The position numbers were made by a program, and so were the translations under genes. The notes beneath the pieces are model-generated. The model made no database searches. It was not told the origin of the DNA and saw only the letters and a program-made list of their open reading frames with translations. Source: an uncultured Porphyromonadaceae bacterium (GTDB lineage Bacteria > Bacteroidota > Bacteroidia > Bacteroidales > Muribaculaceae). Taken from it: DNA of 64,000 nt. Numbering within the stretch: position 1 is the stretch's first letter; each line of letters opens with the position of its first letter. This document shows positions 17,085 through 25,983 of the stretch, piece after piece. The stretch lies in NCBI GenBank assembly GCA_947175265.1, contig CAMWMD010000004.1, positions 1 to 64,000 of the forward strand. Reading direction: 5' to 3'.

Positions 17085-18731
17085 ATGAATCGATTTATTC
17101 TATCCGCTATCGCTCTCCCACTCCTCGCTTTTATCCCGGCGGAGGCGGAGGCTTGCACAAATCTCATTGCGGGTCCGAAGGCCACGGCCGACGGCTCGGT
17201 GTTCGTAACTTACGCCGCCGATTCACACAATCTTTACGGGATGCTTACCAACACCCCGGCGGCGAAACATGCCCCGGGCTCTATGAGAAAGGTCATCGAA
17301 TGGGACACAAACAAACCTCTCGGTGAGATTCCTCAACCGGCAGAGACCTACAACGTGGTCGGAAACATCAATGAGCATCAGGTGGCTATCGGTGAGAGCA
17401 CTTGGGGTGGCCGTGAGGAACTGACCGACACAACGGGCAACTCAATAATCGACTACGGTTCGCTGATACAGATTGCCCTCGAACGCTCAAAGTCGGCGCG
17501 GGAGGCTATTAAGGTAATGACCGACCTCGTGCAGAAATATGGCTACGCAAGCAGCGGGGAATCTTTCTCCATTGCCGACAAGAATGAGGTCTGGGTGATG
17601 GAGATGATTGGGAAAGGCGCGGAGAAGGGTGCCGTGTGGATTGCCGTCCGCATTCCTGACAACGCCATTTCCGGTCACGCCAACGAACCACGAATCCGCA
17701 AAGTCAACCTCAAGGATAAGGAGAATGTGATGTATAGCAAGGATATGATCTCCTTTGCCCGAAAGAAAGGTTATTTCAACGGTAAGGATGAGGATTTCTC
17801 TTTCGCCGATGCCTACTGCGAGCATGATGCCGGCACACGGAGAGGTTGCGACGCGAGGGTCTGGAGTTTCTTCCGTCGCTTCAATAAGGATGCCGATAAA
17901 TATTACGACTGGTGCGCTAACAAGAGCGACGACCCGATGCCCCTCTATGTGATACCGGAGAGGAAACTCACCCTTCAGGATATGCAGGAGAGTATGCGCG
18001 ACCATTTCGAGGGAACTCCCTTCGACATGACTCAGGATGTCGGGGCAGGTCCGAACCACGTCCCTTACCGCTGGCGCCCCATGGAGTTTGAGGTCGACGG
18101 GAAGAAATACTGCAATGAGAGGGCGATTGCAACTCAGCAGACTGGCTGGAGTTTCGTGAGCCAGACTCGTGCCGACATGCCCGACCCTGTGGGGGGGGTG
18201 CTATGGTTCGGTACTGACGACTGCAACACAACCGTCTACATGCCTTTCTACTGCTCCATGACCGAGGTGCCCGCGCAACTCACTCCCGGCGACATAAACA
18301 ATTTCTCCTTCGACTCTAATTTCTGGATGAACAACTGGGTGGCAAATCAGGCATACAACCGTTATGACCTCATGATTCCTGACATCCGCAAGGTTCAGTC
18401 TGCCCTCGAAGACAACTACCGCTCGTCAAGGGTGGAGAGGGAAAAGGCGCTCGTGAAACTTGCCGAAGCCGGCAACATGGAGCGACTCATCAAGAGTGTA
18501 AACGCCGAGGGTAAGGAGATTGCCAAGGAGGCTACCGACGCTTACCGCGACCTCGCCCAATATCTCCTGGTCAAATACATGGACGGCAACATGAAGAAGA
18601 CCGATTCTGACGGCAAATTCATCATGACCGAATACGGCATCCCTGCCGGCCCCACTTTCCCCGGCTATGACCAAAAATACTACGAAAACATCGTAAAAGA
18701 AACCGGCGACCACTTCCTCCTCGAAGATTAG
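17085..18731 (+). CDS. C69-family dipeptidase (Ntn hydrolase)
   Basis: A 548-residue exported peptidase. Signal peptide MNRFILSAIALPLLAFIPAEAEA is followed at once by CTNLIAGPKATADGSV. The first mature residue is the N-terminal nucleophile cysteine expected of family C69. Further family features are the GESTWGGRE stretch and the FVSQTRADMPDPVGGVLWFG segment. It probably cleaves dipeptides from N-termini in the periplasm or at the surface. The gene is monocistronic and ends in heptamer repeats and a terminator. Confidence 0.92.
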   Translation: MNRFILSAIALPLLAFIPAEAEACTNLIAGPKATADGSVFVTYAADSHNLYGMLTNTPAAKHAPGSMRKVIEWDTNKPLGEIPQPAETYNVVGNINEHQVAIGESTWGGREELTDTTGNSIIDYGSLIQIALERSKSAREAIKVMTDLVQKYGYASSGESFSIADKNEVWVMEMIGKGAEKGAVWIAVRIPDNAISGHANEPRIRKVNLKDKENVMYSKDMISFARKKGYFNGKDEDFSFADAYCEHDAGTRRGCDARVWSFFRRFNKDADKYYDWCANKSDDPMPLYVIPERKLTLQDMQESMRDHFEGTPFDMTQDVGAGPNHVPYRWRPMEFEVDGKKYCNERAIATQQTGWSFVSQTRADMPDPVGGVLWFGTDDCNTTVYMPFYCSMTEVPAQLTPGDINNFSFDSNFWMNNWVANQAYNRYDLMIPDIRKVQSALEDNYRSSRVEREKALVKLAEAGNMERLIKSVNAEGKEIAKEATDAYRDLAQYLLVKYMDGNMKKTDSDGKFIMTEYGIPAGPTFPGYDQKYYENIVKETGDHFLLED

Positions 18732-18741
18732 GAGAGCCGCA

Positions 18742-18790
18742 AGGCTCTAGGCTCTAGGCTCAAGGCCCGAGGCTTTAGGCTTTAGGCGCA
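18742..18790 (-). repeat. Heptamer repeats, reverse orientation (AGGCnnn x7)
   Basis: Seven in-phase heptamers AGGCnnn begin 11 bp after the dipeptidase stop; on the minus strand they are GCCT-type units like those at 10565-10753. The 19-mer at 18755-18773 is the exact reverse complement of 18891-18909. Confidence 0.85.
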
Positions 18791-18800
18791 AAGCCATATA

Positions 18801-18829
18801 AGATTCATAAGACTCATAAGATTCATAAG
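18801..18829 (+). repeat. Three 9-bp direct repeats AGATTCATA
   Basis: AGATTCATA, AGACTCATA, AGATTCATA follow each other without gaps, then AG. It sits between the left heptamer arm and the terminator hairpin. Role unknown. Confidence 0.6.
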
Positions 18830-18835
18830 AGATGC

Positions 18836-18865
18836 AAAAAGGGCGCGAATAATCGCGCCCTTTTC
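18836..18865. terminator. Bidirectional terminator between dipeptidase and HIT genes
   Basis: AAAAGGGCGCGA - ATAA - TCGCGCCCTTTT: a perfect 12-bp stem with a four-base loop, A run on one side and T run on the other. It lies between convergent genes. Confidence 0.9.
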
Positions 18866-18876
18866 TATCACCTGTC

Positions 18877-18961
18877 ACCTTGAGCCTTGAGCCTCGGGCC
18901 TTGAGCCTAACGCCTCGAGCCTTGAGCCTCGCGCCTCGAGCCTAACGCCTAAACGCCTAAA
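18877..18961 (+). repeat. Heptamer repeats, forward orientation (GCCTnnn x12)
   Basis: Eleven in-phase units (18877-18953) and one more after a 1-bp shift (18955-18961). The last unit supplies the TAG stop codon of the HIT gene on the minus strand. Confidence 0.85.
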
Positions 18962-19346
18962 CCCTCGCCGCTATCGCCTCGCATATCTCCTTCATCCTTT
19001 CGGGATCGGGATTATCTATCTTATGCTTGAAATCCATATCCCCCTCCTTCTGAAGAGGCACGAGATGGATGTGGGCGTGAGGCACTTCAAGTCCAAGCAC
19101 AGTTACTCCTATCTTGCGGCACGGTATTGCCTCCTTCATAGCCTTGGCTACCTTTTTCGCAAAAACCATCATCTCCCCCAACTGCTCGTCGTCTATGTCG
19201 AAGATATAGTCGGTCTCCTGCTTAGGCACTACCAAGGTATGACCCCAGTTAACCGGATTGATGTCGAGGAAGGCGTAGAAACGGTCGTTCTCCGCTACCT
19301 TATATGAAGGTATCTCCCCTGCTATGATTTTTGAAAATATTGTCAT
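18957..19346 (-). CDS. HIT-family nucleotide-binding hydrolase
   Basis: A 129-residue cytosolic protein of the histidine triad family, with the triad HAHIHLVPL near residue 98 and the N-terminal IFSKIIAGEIPSYKV typical of the HinT branch. It should hydrolyse AMP-linked substrates (phosphoramidates). I use ATG 19344-19346 (MTIFSK) rather than the tracked start 21 bp upstream because the family begins there. It lies 37 bp after greA on the same strand. Its stop codon lies inside a heptamer repeat, so repeat growth may have altered the C-terminus. Confidence 0.92.
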   Translation of the reverse strand: MTIFSKIIAGEIPSYKVAENDRFYAFLDINPVNWGHTLVVPKQETDYIFDIDDEQLGEMMVFAKKVAKAMKEAIPCRKIGVTVLGLEVPHAHIHLVPLQKEGDMDFKHKIDNPDPERMKEICEAIAARV

Positions 19347-19383
19347 TGCTATATGCTTTTTATCCACCTTCCGGCTGAAAGTA

Positions 19384-19848
19384 TCAAATCTCTATCTTGA
19401 GAATCTCAAACTCCAGAATCCCTACAGGCGCCTGCACCTTTACCTTGTCGCCTACCTTATGCCCCAGGATACCCTGTGCGATAGGTGTGGAGGAGGCGAT
19501 CTTTCCTTCACGGAGGTTCGCCTCATTATCGGTGACGATGGTGTATTTCACCACCATATTATTCTTGAGATTCTTTATGGTGACCGTATTTAGAAGCTGC
19601 ACAACGTCAGTGTTGAGTTTGCTGTCGTCGATGATTCGTGCTGTGGCGATAAGTTCCTTGATCTTGGCGATCTTCATTTCAAGCATGCCCTGTGCCTCCT
19701 TGGCGGCATCATATTCGGCATTCTCTGAAAGGTCACCCTTATCGCGGGCCTCCGCTATGGCCTGCTTGATGAGCGGACGCTCTGCCTCAAGATCGGCCAG
19801 TTCCTTCATTTTCTTGTCGTAACCCTCTTGGGTAAGATAAGTTGCCAT
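19384..19848 (-). CDS. greA: Transcription elongation factor GreA
   Basis: A 154-residue factor that enters the RNA polymerase secondary channel and stimulates cleavage of backtracked RNA. The N-terminal coiled coil carries the acidic tip GDLSENAEYDAAKE. The C-terminal globular domain has the family stretch SSTPIAQGILGHKVGDKVKV. Length is normal (about 155-158). It precedes the HIT gene; a promoter about 215 nt upstream probably drives both. Confidence 0.97.
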   Translation of the reverse strand: MATYLTQEGYDKKMKELADLEAERPLIKQAIAEARDKGDLSENAEYDAAKEAQGMLEMKIAKIKELIATARIIDDSKLNTDVVQLLNTVTIKNLKNNMVVKYTIVTDNEANLREGKIASSTPIAQGILGHKVGDKVKVQAPVGILEFEILKIEI

Positions 19849-20063
19849 AATTATAAAAGGTCTGATTTTTAATGATTTTCCTTGGTAAATAAACTCAGGT
19901 AAAAAAGCCGGCCAGTCACCATTGTGGGTATTGGAAGAGATTAAAAAAATAAGGAATCTTTCTATTCCGCCTGTGCTCTCCCTCTTTCAAAAGGATTTAG
20001 TACCGACGGGGTTAAAAGACCCTCTCCGACACCCTTCAGTGTCATTTGCCGTATTTTTTCGCT

Positions 20064-20072
20064 GCAAAGGTA
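20064..20072 (-). promoter_or_regulatory. greA promoter
   Basis: The minus strand reads TACCTTTGC with TTG 20 nt upstream. It implies a leader of about 215 nt (19849-20063), in which I saw no riboswitch I could name. Confidence 0.6.
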
Positions 20073-20137
20073 ATGCTTTTTATCACCACGCCCAAATTTT
20101 AACAGTTAAAAGTTGTTGGCGACAAAGATTTTTTTAC

Positions 20138-20146
20138 TATCTTTGC
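20138..20146 (+). promoter_or_regulatory. sufE promoter
   Basis: TATCTTTGC with TTG 19 nt upstream (20116-20118). It is back to back with the greA promoter, 65 bp apart. Confidence 0.65.
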
Positions 20147-20195
20147 CTGCGGTTTGTACCCCCCTCTCTCCCGGAATTTCAAATATTTTCCTGAC

Positions 20196-20627
20196 ATGAC
20201 TATCAACGAAACTCAAGACGAGATAATCGAAGAATTCGAAGGGCTCACCGACTGGATGGACCGTTATGCTTACATCATCGATCTGGGAAACACCCTCCCT
20301 GACTTCCCAGAAGATGAAAAGACGCCCCAAAACCTTATCGAGGGCTGCCAGAGCCGGGTTTGGATCACGGCTGACAAGGGCAACGACGCCGAAATTCATT
20401 TCCGCGCTGACTCCGACGCTCTCATCGTAAAAGGTATCGTAGCACTGCTCATGAGGGTGCTCAACAACCACACCCCTCAGGAGATTCTTGACGCCGACCT
20501 ATATTTCATCGATAAAATCGGCCTCAAGGAGCACCTCTCCCCAACCCGCAGCAACGGTCTCGTGGCAATGGTGAAGCAGATCCACAACTATGCCCTCGCT
20601 TTCAAGATGCTTGACGAGAATAAGTGA
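20196..20627 (+). CDS. sufE: SufE-like cysteine desulfuration protein
   Basis: A 143-residue cytosolic sulfur acceptor that takes persulfide sulfur from SufS for Fe-S cluster assembly. The acceptor Cys51 lies in LIEGCQSRVW, at the same position as in E. coli SufE. The start is ATG 20196-20198; the tracked start 42 bp upstream lies in the leader. No other suf gene is nearby. A POT transporter gene starts 58 bp downstream with no clear terminator between. Confidence 0.93.
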   Translation: MTINETQDEIIEEFEGLTDWMDRYAYIIDLGNTLPDFPEDEKTPQNLIEGCQSRVWITADKGNDAEIHFRADSDALIVKGIVALLMRVLNNHTPQEILDADLYFIDKIGLKEHLSPTRSNGLVAMVKQIHNYALAFKMLDENK

Positions 20628-20685
20628 CCTCCCGCAAAAACCTGAAAATTTCCTATCATCATAAACCATTTAATACCAGACAAAC

Positions 20686-22212
20686 ATGTTCAAGAACCAA
20701 CCTAAAGGATTGATTCCTGCCGCATTGAGCAACATGGGTGAGCGTTTCGGCTATTACATCATGAATGCCGTGCTCGTGCTTTTCCTCTGCTCAAAGTTCG
20801 GCCTCTCCGAGGAAACCAGTGCCCTGGTCTACTCATTCTTCTATGCGGGGATATACCTTTTCGGACTTGTCGGAGGTACTATTGCCGACCGCACACAAAA
20901 TTACAAAGGCACAATTATAAACGGCCTTATTGTGATGTCGCTCGGCTACGTCATTTTGGCCATTCCGATTCTCTCCACATCCAACAACATTTCATGGCTG
21001 TTGCCTCTGACTTGTTTTGCCCTCTTCCTCATTGCTTTCGGCAACGGTCTCTTTAAAGGCAATCTCGCTGCTATTGTCGGGCAGCTTTATGACAACCCGA
21101 AGTATGCGGCTCAACGCGACTCCGGTTTCCAGATTTTCTATGTATTCATCAATGTCGGCGGTGTCTTCGCCCCCCTTATCGCTCCCATGCTCCGCAGTTG
21201 GTGGCTCGGTGTTCATAATCTTACCTATAATGCAAAACTTCCGGCCCTTTGTCATGAATATCTGAGCGTTACCGACAATATGTCGATGGAGAACACAAAC
21301 AACCTTTACGAGCTTATCACTGCAACAGGAGGCGACACTTCCGGAGATATAGCTGCATTCTGCACAGAATATCTTGACGTATTCAACACGGGCATTCATT
21401 ATTCCTTTATTGCTTCGGTTCTGGCAATGCTCCTTTCTCTGTTAATTTTCCTTGCATATAAGAAAGGATTGCCAACACCGGTCACCAAGGCCAAAGATAC
21501 AGGGGTCAAAATGTCGGATGAAGAGCGTAAGGCTATGGCTTCTGAAATCAAACAGCGTATGTTGGCTCTCTTTGCTGTGCTCGGTATTGTTATCTTCTTC
21601 TGGTTCTCATTCCATCAGAACGGCACTTCCCTCTCTCTATTCGCTCGCGACTTCGTGAAAACTGATTCTATCGCTCCTGAGGTATGGCAGTCGATAAATC
21701 CATTCTTCGTTATAGTCCTCACTCCGGTGGTTATGTGGATTTTCAGCGCATTGAAACGCAAGGGAATCGAAATATCCACCCCAAAAAAGATTGGCATAGG
21801 TATGGGTATCGCGGGGCTTGCCTTCCTTTTCCTGGCCCTCTTCTCAAGCGCTATGGGCTATCCTTCTGCCGACACTTTCCGTTCTCTCCCCGTGGCCGAA
21901 CAATCTTCAATGCTCGCCGGACCCTGGGTGCTTATCCTCCTCTATTTCTTCCTCACGGTAGCCGAACTTTTCATCTCCCCACTGGGTCTCTCATTCGTTT
22001 CAAAAGTGGCACCCAGCCATCTGCAGGGCCTCTGTCAGGGTCTCTGGCTCGGCGCTACTGCCCTCGGCAACCTCCTCCTCTGGATCGGCCCCCTCATGTA
22101 CAACGCATGGCCCCTCTGGCAGTGCTGGACGGTTTTCCTCGTAGTGTGCCTCGTTTCCATGGGCGTGATGTTCTCCATGGTCAAATGGCTCGAGAGGGTC
22201 ACTCAAGCCTAA
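20686..22212 (+). CDS. POT/PTR-family peptide transporter 1
   Basis: A 508-residue proton-coupled oligopeptide transporter of the major facilitator fold in the inner membrane. The N-terminal signature NMGERFGYYIM matches the ExxERFxYY proton-site motif except that Asn replaces the first Glu. GNGLFKGNLAAIVGQLYD and the FINVGGVFAPL stretch are family regions. About 12-14 hydrophobic segments are visible. It is followed by a hairpin and then a paralogue with the same opening (MFKxQPKGL). Confidence 0.9.
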   Translation: MFKNQPKGLIPAALSNMGERFGYYIMNAVLVLFLCSKFGLSEETSALVYSFFYAGIYLFGLVGGTIADRTQNYKGTIINGLIVMSLGYVILAIPILSTSNNISWLLPLTCFALFLIAFGNGLFKGNLAAIVGQLYDNPKYAAQRDSGFQIFYVFINVGGVFAPLIAPMLRSWWLGVHNLTYNAKLPALCHEYLSVTDNMSMENTNNLYELITATGGDTSGDIAAFCTEYLDVFNTGIHYSFIASVLAMLLSLLIFLAYKKGLPTPVTKAKDTGVKMSDEERKAMASEIKQRMLALFAVLGIVIFFWFSFHQNGTSLSLFARDFVKTDSIAPEVWQSINPFFVIVLTPVVMWIFSALKRKGIEISTPKKIGIGMGIAGLAFLFLALFSSAMGYPSADTFRSLPVAEQSSMLAGPWVLILLYFFLTVAELFISPLGLSFVSKVAPSHLQGLCQGLWLGATALGNLLLWIGPLMYNAWPLWQCWTVFLVVCLVSMGVMFSMVKWLERVTQA

Positions 22213-22251
22213 GATTATTTAAGGCAATTTCATTATAAACCTACCCTCACG

Positions 22252-22287
22252 GGAGGGGCATCCGGTCCGGGATGTCCCTCCTTTTTT
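22252..22287 (+). terminator. Terminator between the two POT genes
   Basis: GGAGGGGCATCC pairs with GGATGTCCCTCC (one G-U) around a 6-nt loop, followed by six T. Transcription of the second transporter may therefore be lowered or independent. Confidence 0.75.
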
Positions 22288-22310
22288 GAGGGTCAACAAA
22301 GATTTCAGTT

Positions 22311-24047
22311 ATGTTCAAAGACCAACCCAAGGGATTGTTTATCCTTGGTCTCTCAAACATGGGGGAACGCTTCGGCTACTACACGATGCTCTCCATCCTG
22401 CTCCTCTACCTTCAGGCTAAGTTCGGTTTCAGCACGGCTGCGTCGGGGCAGATCTACGCCTTGTTCATGGCAGTGGTATATTTCCTCCCCATAATGGGGG
22501 GATGGGTAGCCGACAGATGGAACTTTTCAAAATGCGTCACCACCGGCATCGTCGTGATGTTCATCGGCTACCTCATCATGGCAATTCCCACACAGGTGAG
22601 GGCCGAATCATCCCTGTGGATACTCTTCGGCGCTCTCTTCCTGATTGCCGTGGGCACGGGATTGTTCAAGGGAAACCTTCAGGTGATGGTGGGTGACCTC
22701 TATGACGAGCCGGCCTATTCATCCAAGAGGGATGCCGGATTCTCTATCTTCTACATGGCCATTAACATTGTCTCCATGTTCGCCCCCGGCACCGCCACGG
22801 CGATGTGCAACCTCGCTTTCTCACGTTCCGACCTCAAATATGTGGCCGACCTCCCAGCCGCCTGCAACGCATATCTCGATGCGGCGGAGACAGGGGCTTC
22901 CTCTTTACCTGACGCCGCCGCTAAGGTTGGCGACCTCGCCATAGCAAACGGCATGGACGTGAACCTTCCCGACATGACCGCCTGGTGCACGGAATATCTG
23001 ACCACCCTCTCCACAGGATACACCTACGGGTTCAGCGTGGCTTGTTTCTCGCTGATTGTCTCTTACGTGATTTATGTGCTCGGCAAACGCTCCTTCATCA
23101 ATTCCATCAGCTCCGGAAAGAAAGAGAAATCAGGCGACGCTTCCCATTCCGTGGAACTTACCCCCGAACAGACAAGAAACAGATTGACGGCACTCCTGCT
23201 CGTCTTTGCCGTGGTGATTTTCTTCTGGATGGTTTTCAATCAAAGCGGAGCCGCGCTTACGGAATTTGCCAAATCATGCATCGCCCCTGAATGTGGAGGG
23301 CCGACAAGAATTTTCTTCAACGTATGGGCCTTGGCTGCGGTCTGCATCGGTGTCTATGCCCTTTTCGGCCTGTTTCAGTCAAAGACATCGGCCGGAAAGA
23401 CTTCTGCGGGTATTCTGCTAATCTGCATGGCCTCTTTCCTTATCTATTTCTTTGTCACCACCCCCAATCCCCTCACCGATATCCAGCCCCAGGCTTATCA
23501 GCAATTCAATCCCTTCTTCGTAGTCGCGCTCACTCCCGTGTCGCTCGCCTTGTTCGGCTGCCTCGCGGCTAAAGGGAAGGAACCCTCAGCCCCACGCAAG
23601 ATAGGCTACGGCATGATTCTCGCCGGTGTGGCCTACGGACTCATGACGATAGCATCAATAGGGCTGAAGGGCACTGAAGGGAGCGTAAATCCCAACTGGC
23701 TTATACTTACCTACCTCCTGCTTACATTCGCCGAACTCCTCCTATCCCCTATCGGAATATCTTTCGTATCGAAGGTGGCACCTCCCAAATATAAGGGTGC
23801 AATGATGGGCGCATGGTTCGGGGCGAGTGCCATAGGCAATTATCTCGTGATGGTCCCCATGCTCCTTTGGGGTAAAATATCACTTGTAGCTATATGGAGC
23901 ATCCTCGTTGCCCTGTGTCTCATCTCGGCGGTGTTCATATTCAGCATAATGAAGCGGCTGGAAAGCGTCTCCGGGGATTCCGACTCACCCAGCCCTCTCG
24001 AAGAGGAGGCTGAGGCCCAGCGCATCGCATCGGATGTGGAGGCCTGA
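22311..24047 (+). CDS. POT/PTR-family peptide transporter 2
   Basis: A 578-residue paralogue of the upstream gene: MFKDQPKGLFILGLSNMGERFGYYTM at the N-terminus, GTGLFKGNLQVMVGDLYDEP in the middle, and the same order of hydrophobic segments. As in copy 1, the first Glu of the ExxER motif is Asn. It is about 70 residues longer, mainly from a larger loop after the sixth-seventh segments and an acidic tail (SPLEEEAEAQRIASDVEA). Tandem duplication with divergence probably gave different peptide ranges; this is inference. Confidence 0.9.
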   Translation: MFKDQPKGLFILGLSNMGERFGYYTMLSILLLYLQAKFGFSTAASGQIYALFMAVVYFLPIMGGWVADRWNFSKCVTTGIVVMFIGYLIMAIPTQVRAESSLWILFGALFLIAVGTGLFKGNLQVMVGDLYDEPAYSSKRDAGFSIFYMAINIVSMFAPGTATAMCNLAFSRSDLKYVADLPAACNAYLDAAETGASSLPDAAAKVGDLAIANGMDVNLPDMTAWCTEYLTTLSTGYTYGFSVACFSLIVSYVIYVLGKRSFINSISSGKKEKSGDASHSVELTPEQTRNRLTALLLVFAVVIFFWMVFNQSGAALTEFAKSCIAPECGGPTRIFFNVWALAAVCIGVYALFGLFQSKTSAGKTSAGILLICMASFLIYFFVTTPNPLTDIQPQAYQQFNPFFVVALTPVSLALFGCLAAKGKEPSAPRKIGYGMILAGVAYGLMTIASIGLKGTEGSVNPNWLILTYLLLTFAELLLSPIGISFVSKVAPPKYKGAMMGAWFGASAIGNYLVMVPMLLWGKISLVAIWSILVALCLISAVFIFSIMKRLESVSGDSDSPSPLEEEAEAQRIASDVEA

Positions 24048-24113
24048 CGGGTATCAACACGGCGGGAAGTTAGGGGAAATCGCTTAACAATATCCCAAGT
24101 AATTTGTTATAAG

Positions 24114-24145
24114 GAGTGTGGGGGTGTCCTCACACTCCCTTTTTA
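24114..24145 (+). terminator. Terminator after POT transporter 2
   Basis: GGAGTGTG / CACACTCC stem with a 10-nt loop followed by CCTTTTTATT, 66 bp after the stop and before the acyl-CoA ligase gene. Confidence 0.7.
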
Positions 24146-24182
24146 TTCCCTTAATCATTTCCACAACATAAAAACTCCCGCA

Positions 24183-25844
24183 ATGCTGAAAATCAAGAAT
24201 TTCATAAAGATATACGAACAGAGTTTCGCAGAAAATTGGGATCTCCCCGCACTTTCCGAATTCGGTAAACATAACGACATCACATACGCTCAGTTTGCAG
24301 AGGCCATAGCGAAGACTCACCTCCTTTTCGAATCTATCGGTATCAAACCGGGTGCCAAAATCGCCCTCTGTGGTAAGGATTCCGCCGAATGGGTGAAGGT
24401 GTATATGGCCACTGTGACATACGGGGCAATAATTGTGCCTATCCTTTCCGATTTCAATCCCCGTGACATCGCCCATATCGTGAATCACTCGGAGGCTGAA
24501 CTCCTATTCGTCTCCGACCATATCTGGGAGCATCTTGAGGCGGAGACTCTGCTCAACGTCAAAGGCGTGATGAGCATAGAGACAAAGAATGTGCTTCATG
24601 AGAATGCGGGAGTGGAGTTGCAGCGTAACCTGCGTCTGCTCAAACGTCGGTTCAACCGAAAATATCCCGACGGCTATCAACCCCAGCATGTGATATACGC
24701 AAACAGGGATAACTCCGAGGTAGTGGAGATAAACTATACCTCCGGAACCACCGGTTTCTCCAAAGGAGTGATGCTAACCGGTGAGAATCTTGCCGGAAAC
24801 GTCTGCTTCGGAATATCGGCCGAACTTCATTTCCGCAATTCAAGGGTCCTCGCGTTCCTCCCCCTCGCCCATGCCTACGGGTGTGCCTTTGATATGCTCA
24901 CCCCGCTCGCCGAAGGTTCGCATATCACCCTTCTCTGCAAGACGCCTTCGCCTAAGGTGCTTCTGAAGGCTTTGTCTGTTGTCCGTCCCAATCTCGTGAT
25001 ATGTGTGCCCCTCATTCTCGAGAAGATATATAAGAACCAGATTCTGCCGATGATTTCCAAGGGAACCATGCGCTGGACCCTCGCCGTGCCTTTCCTCGAT
25101 TCGCTCATCTATTCAAAGATTCGCAAGAAACTTGTGGATGCCTTCGGAGGTGAATTTGAGGAAGTGATCGTGGGTGGAGCCCCTCTGAATCATGAGGTGG
25201 AGGAATTCCTCCACAAAATAAAGTTCCCCTTCACGGTGGGTTATGGTATGACCGAGTGCGGCCCCCTCATCTCCTATACCCCCTGGAGAGAATTTATCGT
25301 AGGCTCCTCCGGACGCACACTCCCCATAATGGAGTCAAAGATAGAATCGCCCGACCCGGAGAAAATCCCCGGAGAAATCTGTGTGCGCGGTACGAATGTC
25401 ATGAAGGGTTATTACAAGAATCCAGAGGCTACCGAGGCCGTGATAGATGCCGAGGGGTGGTTGCATACGGGCGATATGGGCACACGTACACCTGACGGGA
25501 CTCTGTTCCTGCGTGGTCGCTCAAAGACAATGATCCTTTCCGCTTCCGGTCAGAACATCTACCCTGAGGAGATCGAGGCCAAACTCAACAATATGCCGTA
25601 TGTGGCCGAGAGTCTTGTCGTGGAGCGTGACGGCAGGCTGGTGGCGCTCGTATATCCCGACTATGACGCTACCGACAAATTCGGAATCTCGATTGCCGAT
25701 ATGGATGCGGCTATGGAAAACGTGAGGGAGGAACTCAACAAACTCGTGGCTCCATACGAGAAAATATCGAAAATCATCCTAATGCCCAACGAATTTGAGA
25801 AGACCCCGAAGAGGAGTATCAAGCGTTTCCTTTACACACGTTAA
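24183..25844 (+). CDS. AMP-binding acyl-CoA ligase (long-chain fatty acid type)
   Basis: A 553-residue adenylate-forming enzyme. The P-loop motif INYTSGTTGFSKGVMLT is intact, followed by AFLPLAHAYG and YGMTECGPLISYTP. The hinge/ATP region is WLHTGDMGTRTPDGTLFLRGR. The C-terminal lysine lies in FEKTPKRSIKRFLY. It activates a carboxylic acid, probably a fatty acid, as acyl-AMP and then acyl-CoA. The chain-length preference cannot be read from the sequence. It stands alone between two terminator-promoter intervals. Confidence 0.88.
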   Translation: MLKIKNFIKIYEQSFAENWDLPALSEFGKHNDITYAQFAEAIAKTHLLFESIGIKPGAKIALCGKDSAEWVKVYMATVTYGAIIVPILSDFNPRDIAHIVNHSEAELLFVSDHIWEHLEAETLLNVKGVMSIETKNVLHENAGVELQRNLRLLKRRFNRKYPDGYQPQHVIYANRDNSEVVEINYTSGTTGFSKGVMLTGENLAGNVCFGISAELHFRNSRVLAFLPLAHAYGCAFDMLTPLAEGSHITLLCKTPSPKVLLKALSVVRPNLVICVPLILEKIYKNQILPMISKGTMRWTLAVPFLDSLIYSKIRKKLVDAFGGEFEEVIVGGAPLNHEVEEFLHKIKFPFTVGYGMTECGPLISYTPWREFIVGSSGRTLPIMESKIESPDPEKIPGEICVRGTNVMKGYYKNPEATEAVIDAEGWLHTGDMGTRTPDGTLFLRGRSKTMILSASGQNIYPEEIEAKLNNMPYVAESLVVERDGRLVALVYPDYDATDKFGISIADMDAAMENVREELNKLVAPYEKISKIILMPNEFEKTPKRSIKRFLYTR

Positions 25845-25918
25845 ACGCAGGCAATACATAATTTGGGGAATCTCGGATTTACACGTTACCTTTTGTTGCA
25901 GGAATGAAAAAAAAGTTG

Positions 25919-25927
25919 TAGTTTTGC
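25919..25927 (+). promoter_or_regulatory. Promoter of the small lipoprotein gene
   Basis: TAGTTTTGC with TTG 20 nt upstream; leader about 50 nt to the ATG at 25984. Confidence 0.6.
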
Positions 25928-25983
25928 GCAGATTTTGTTATTGAATGTTAAATCAACTTTCAAAGTCATAACAGACAATCACC

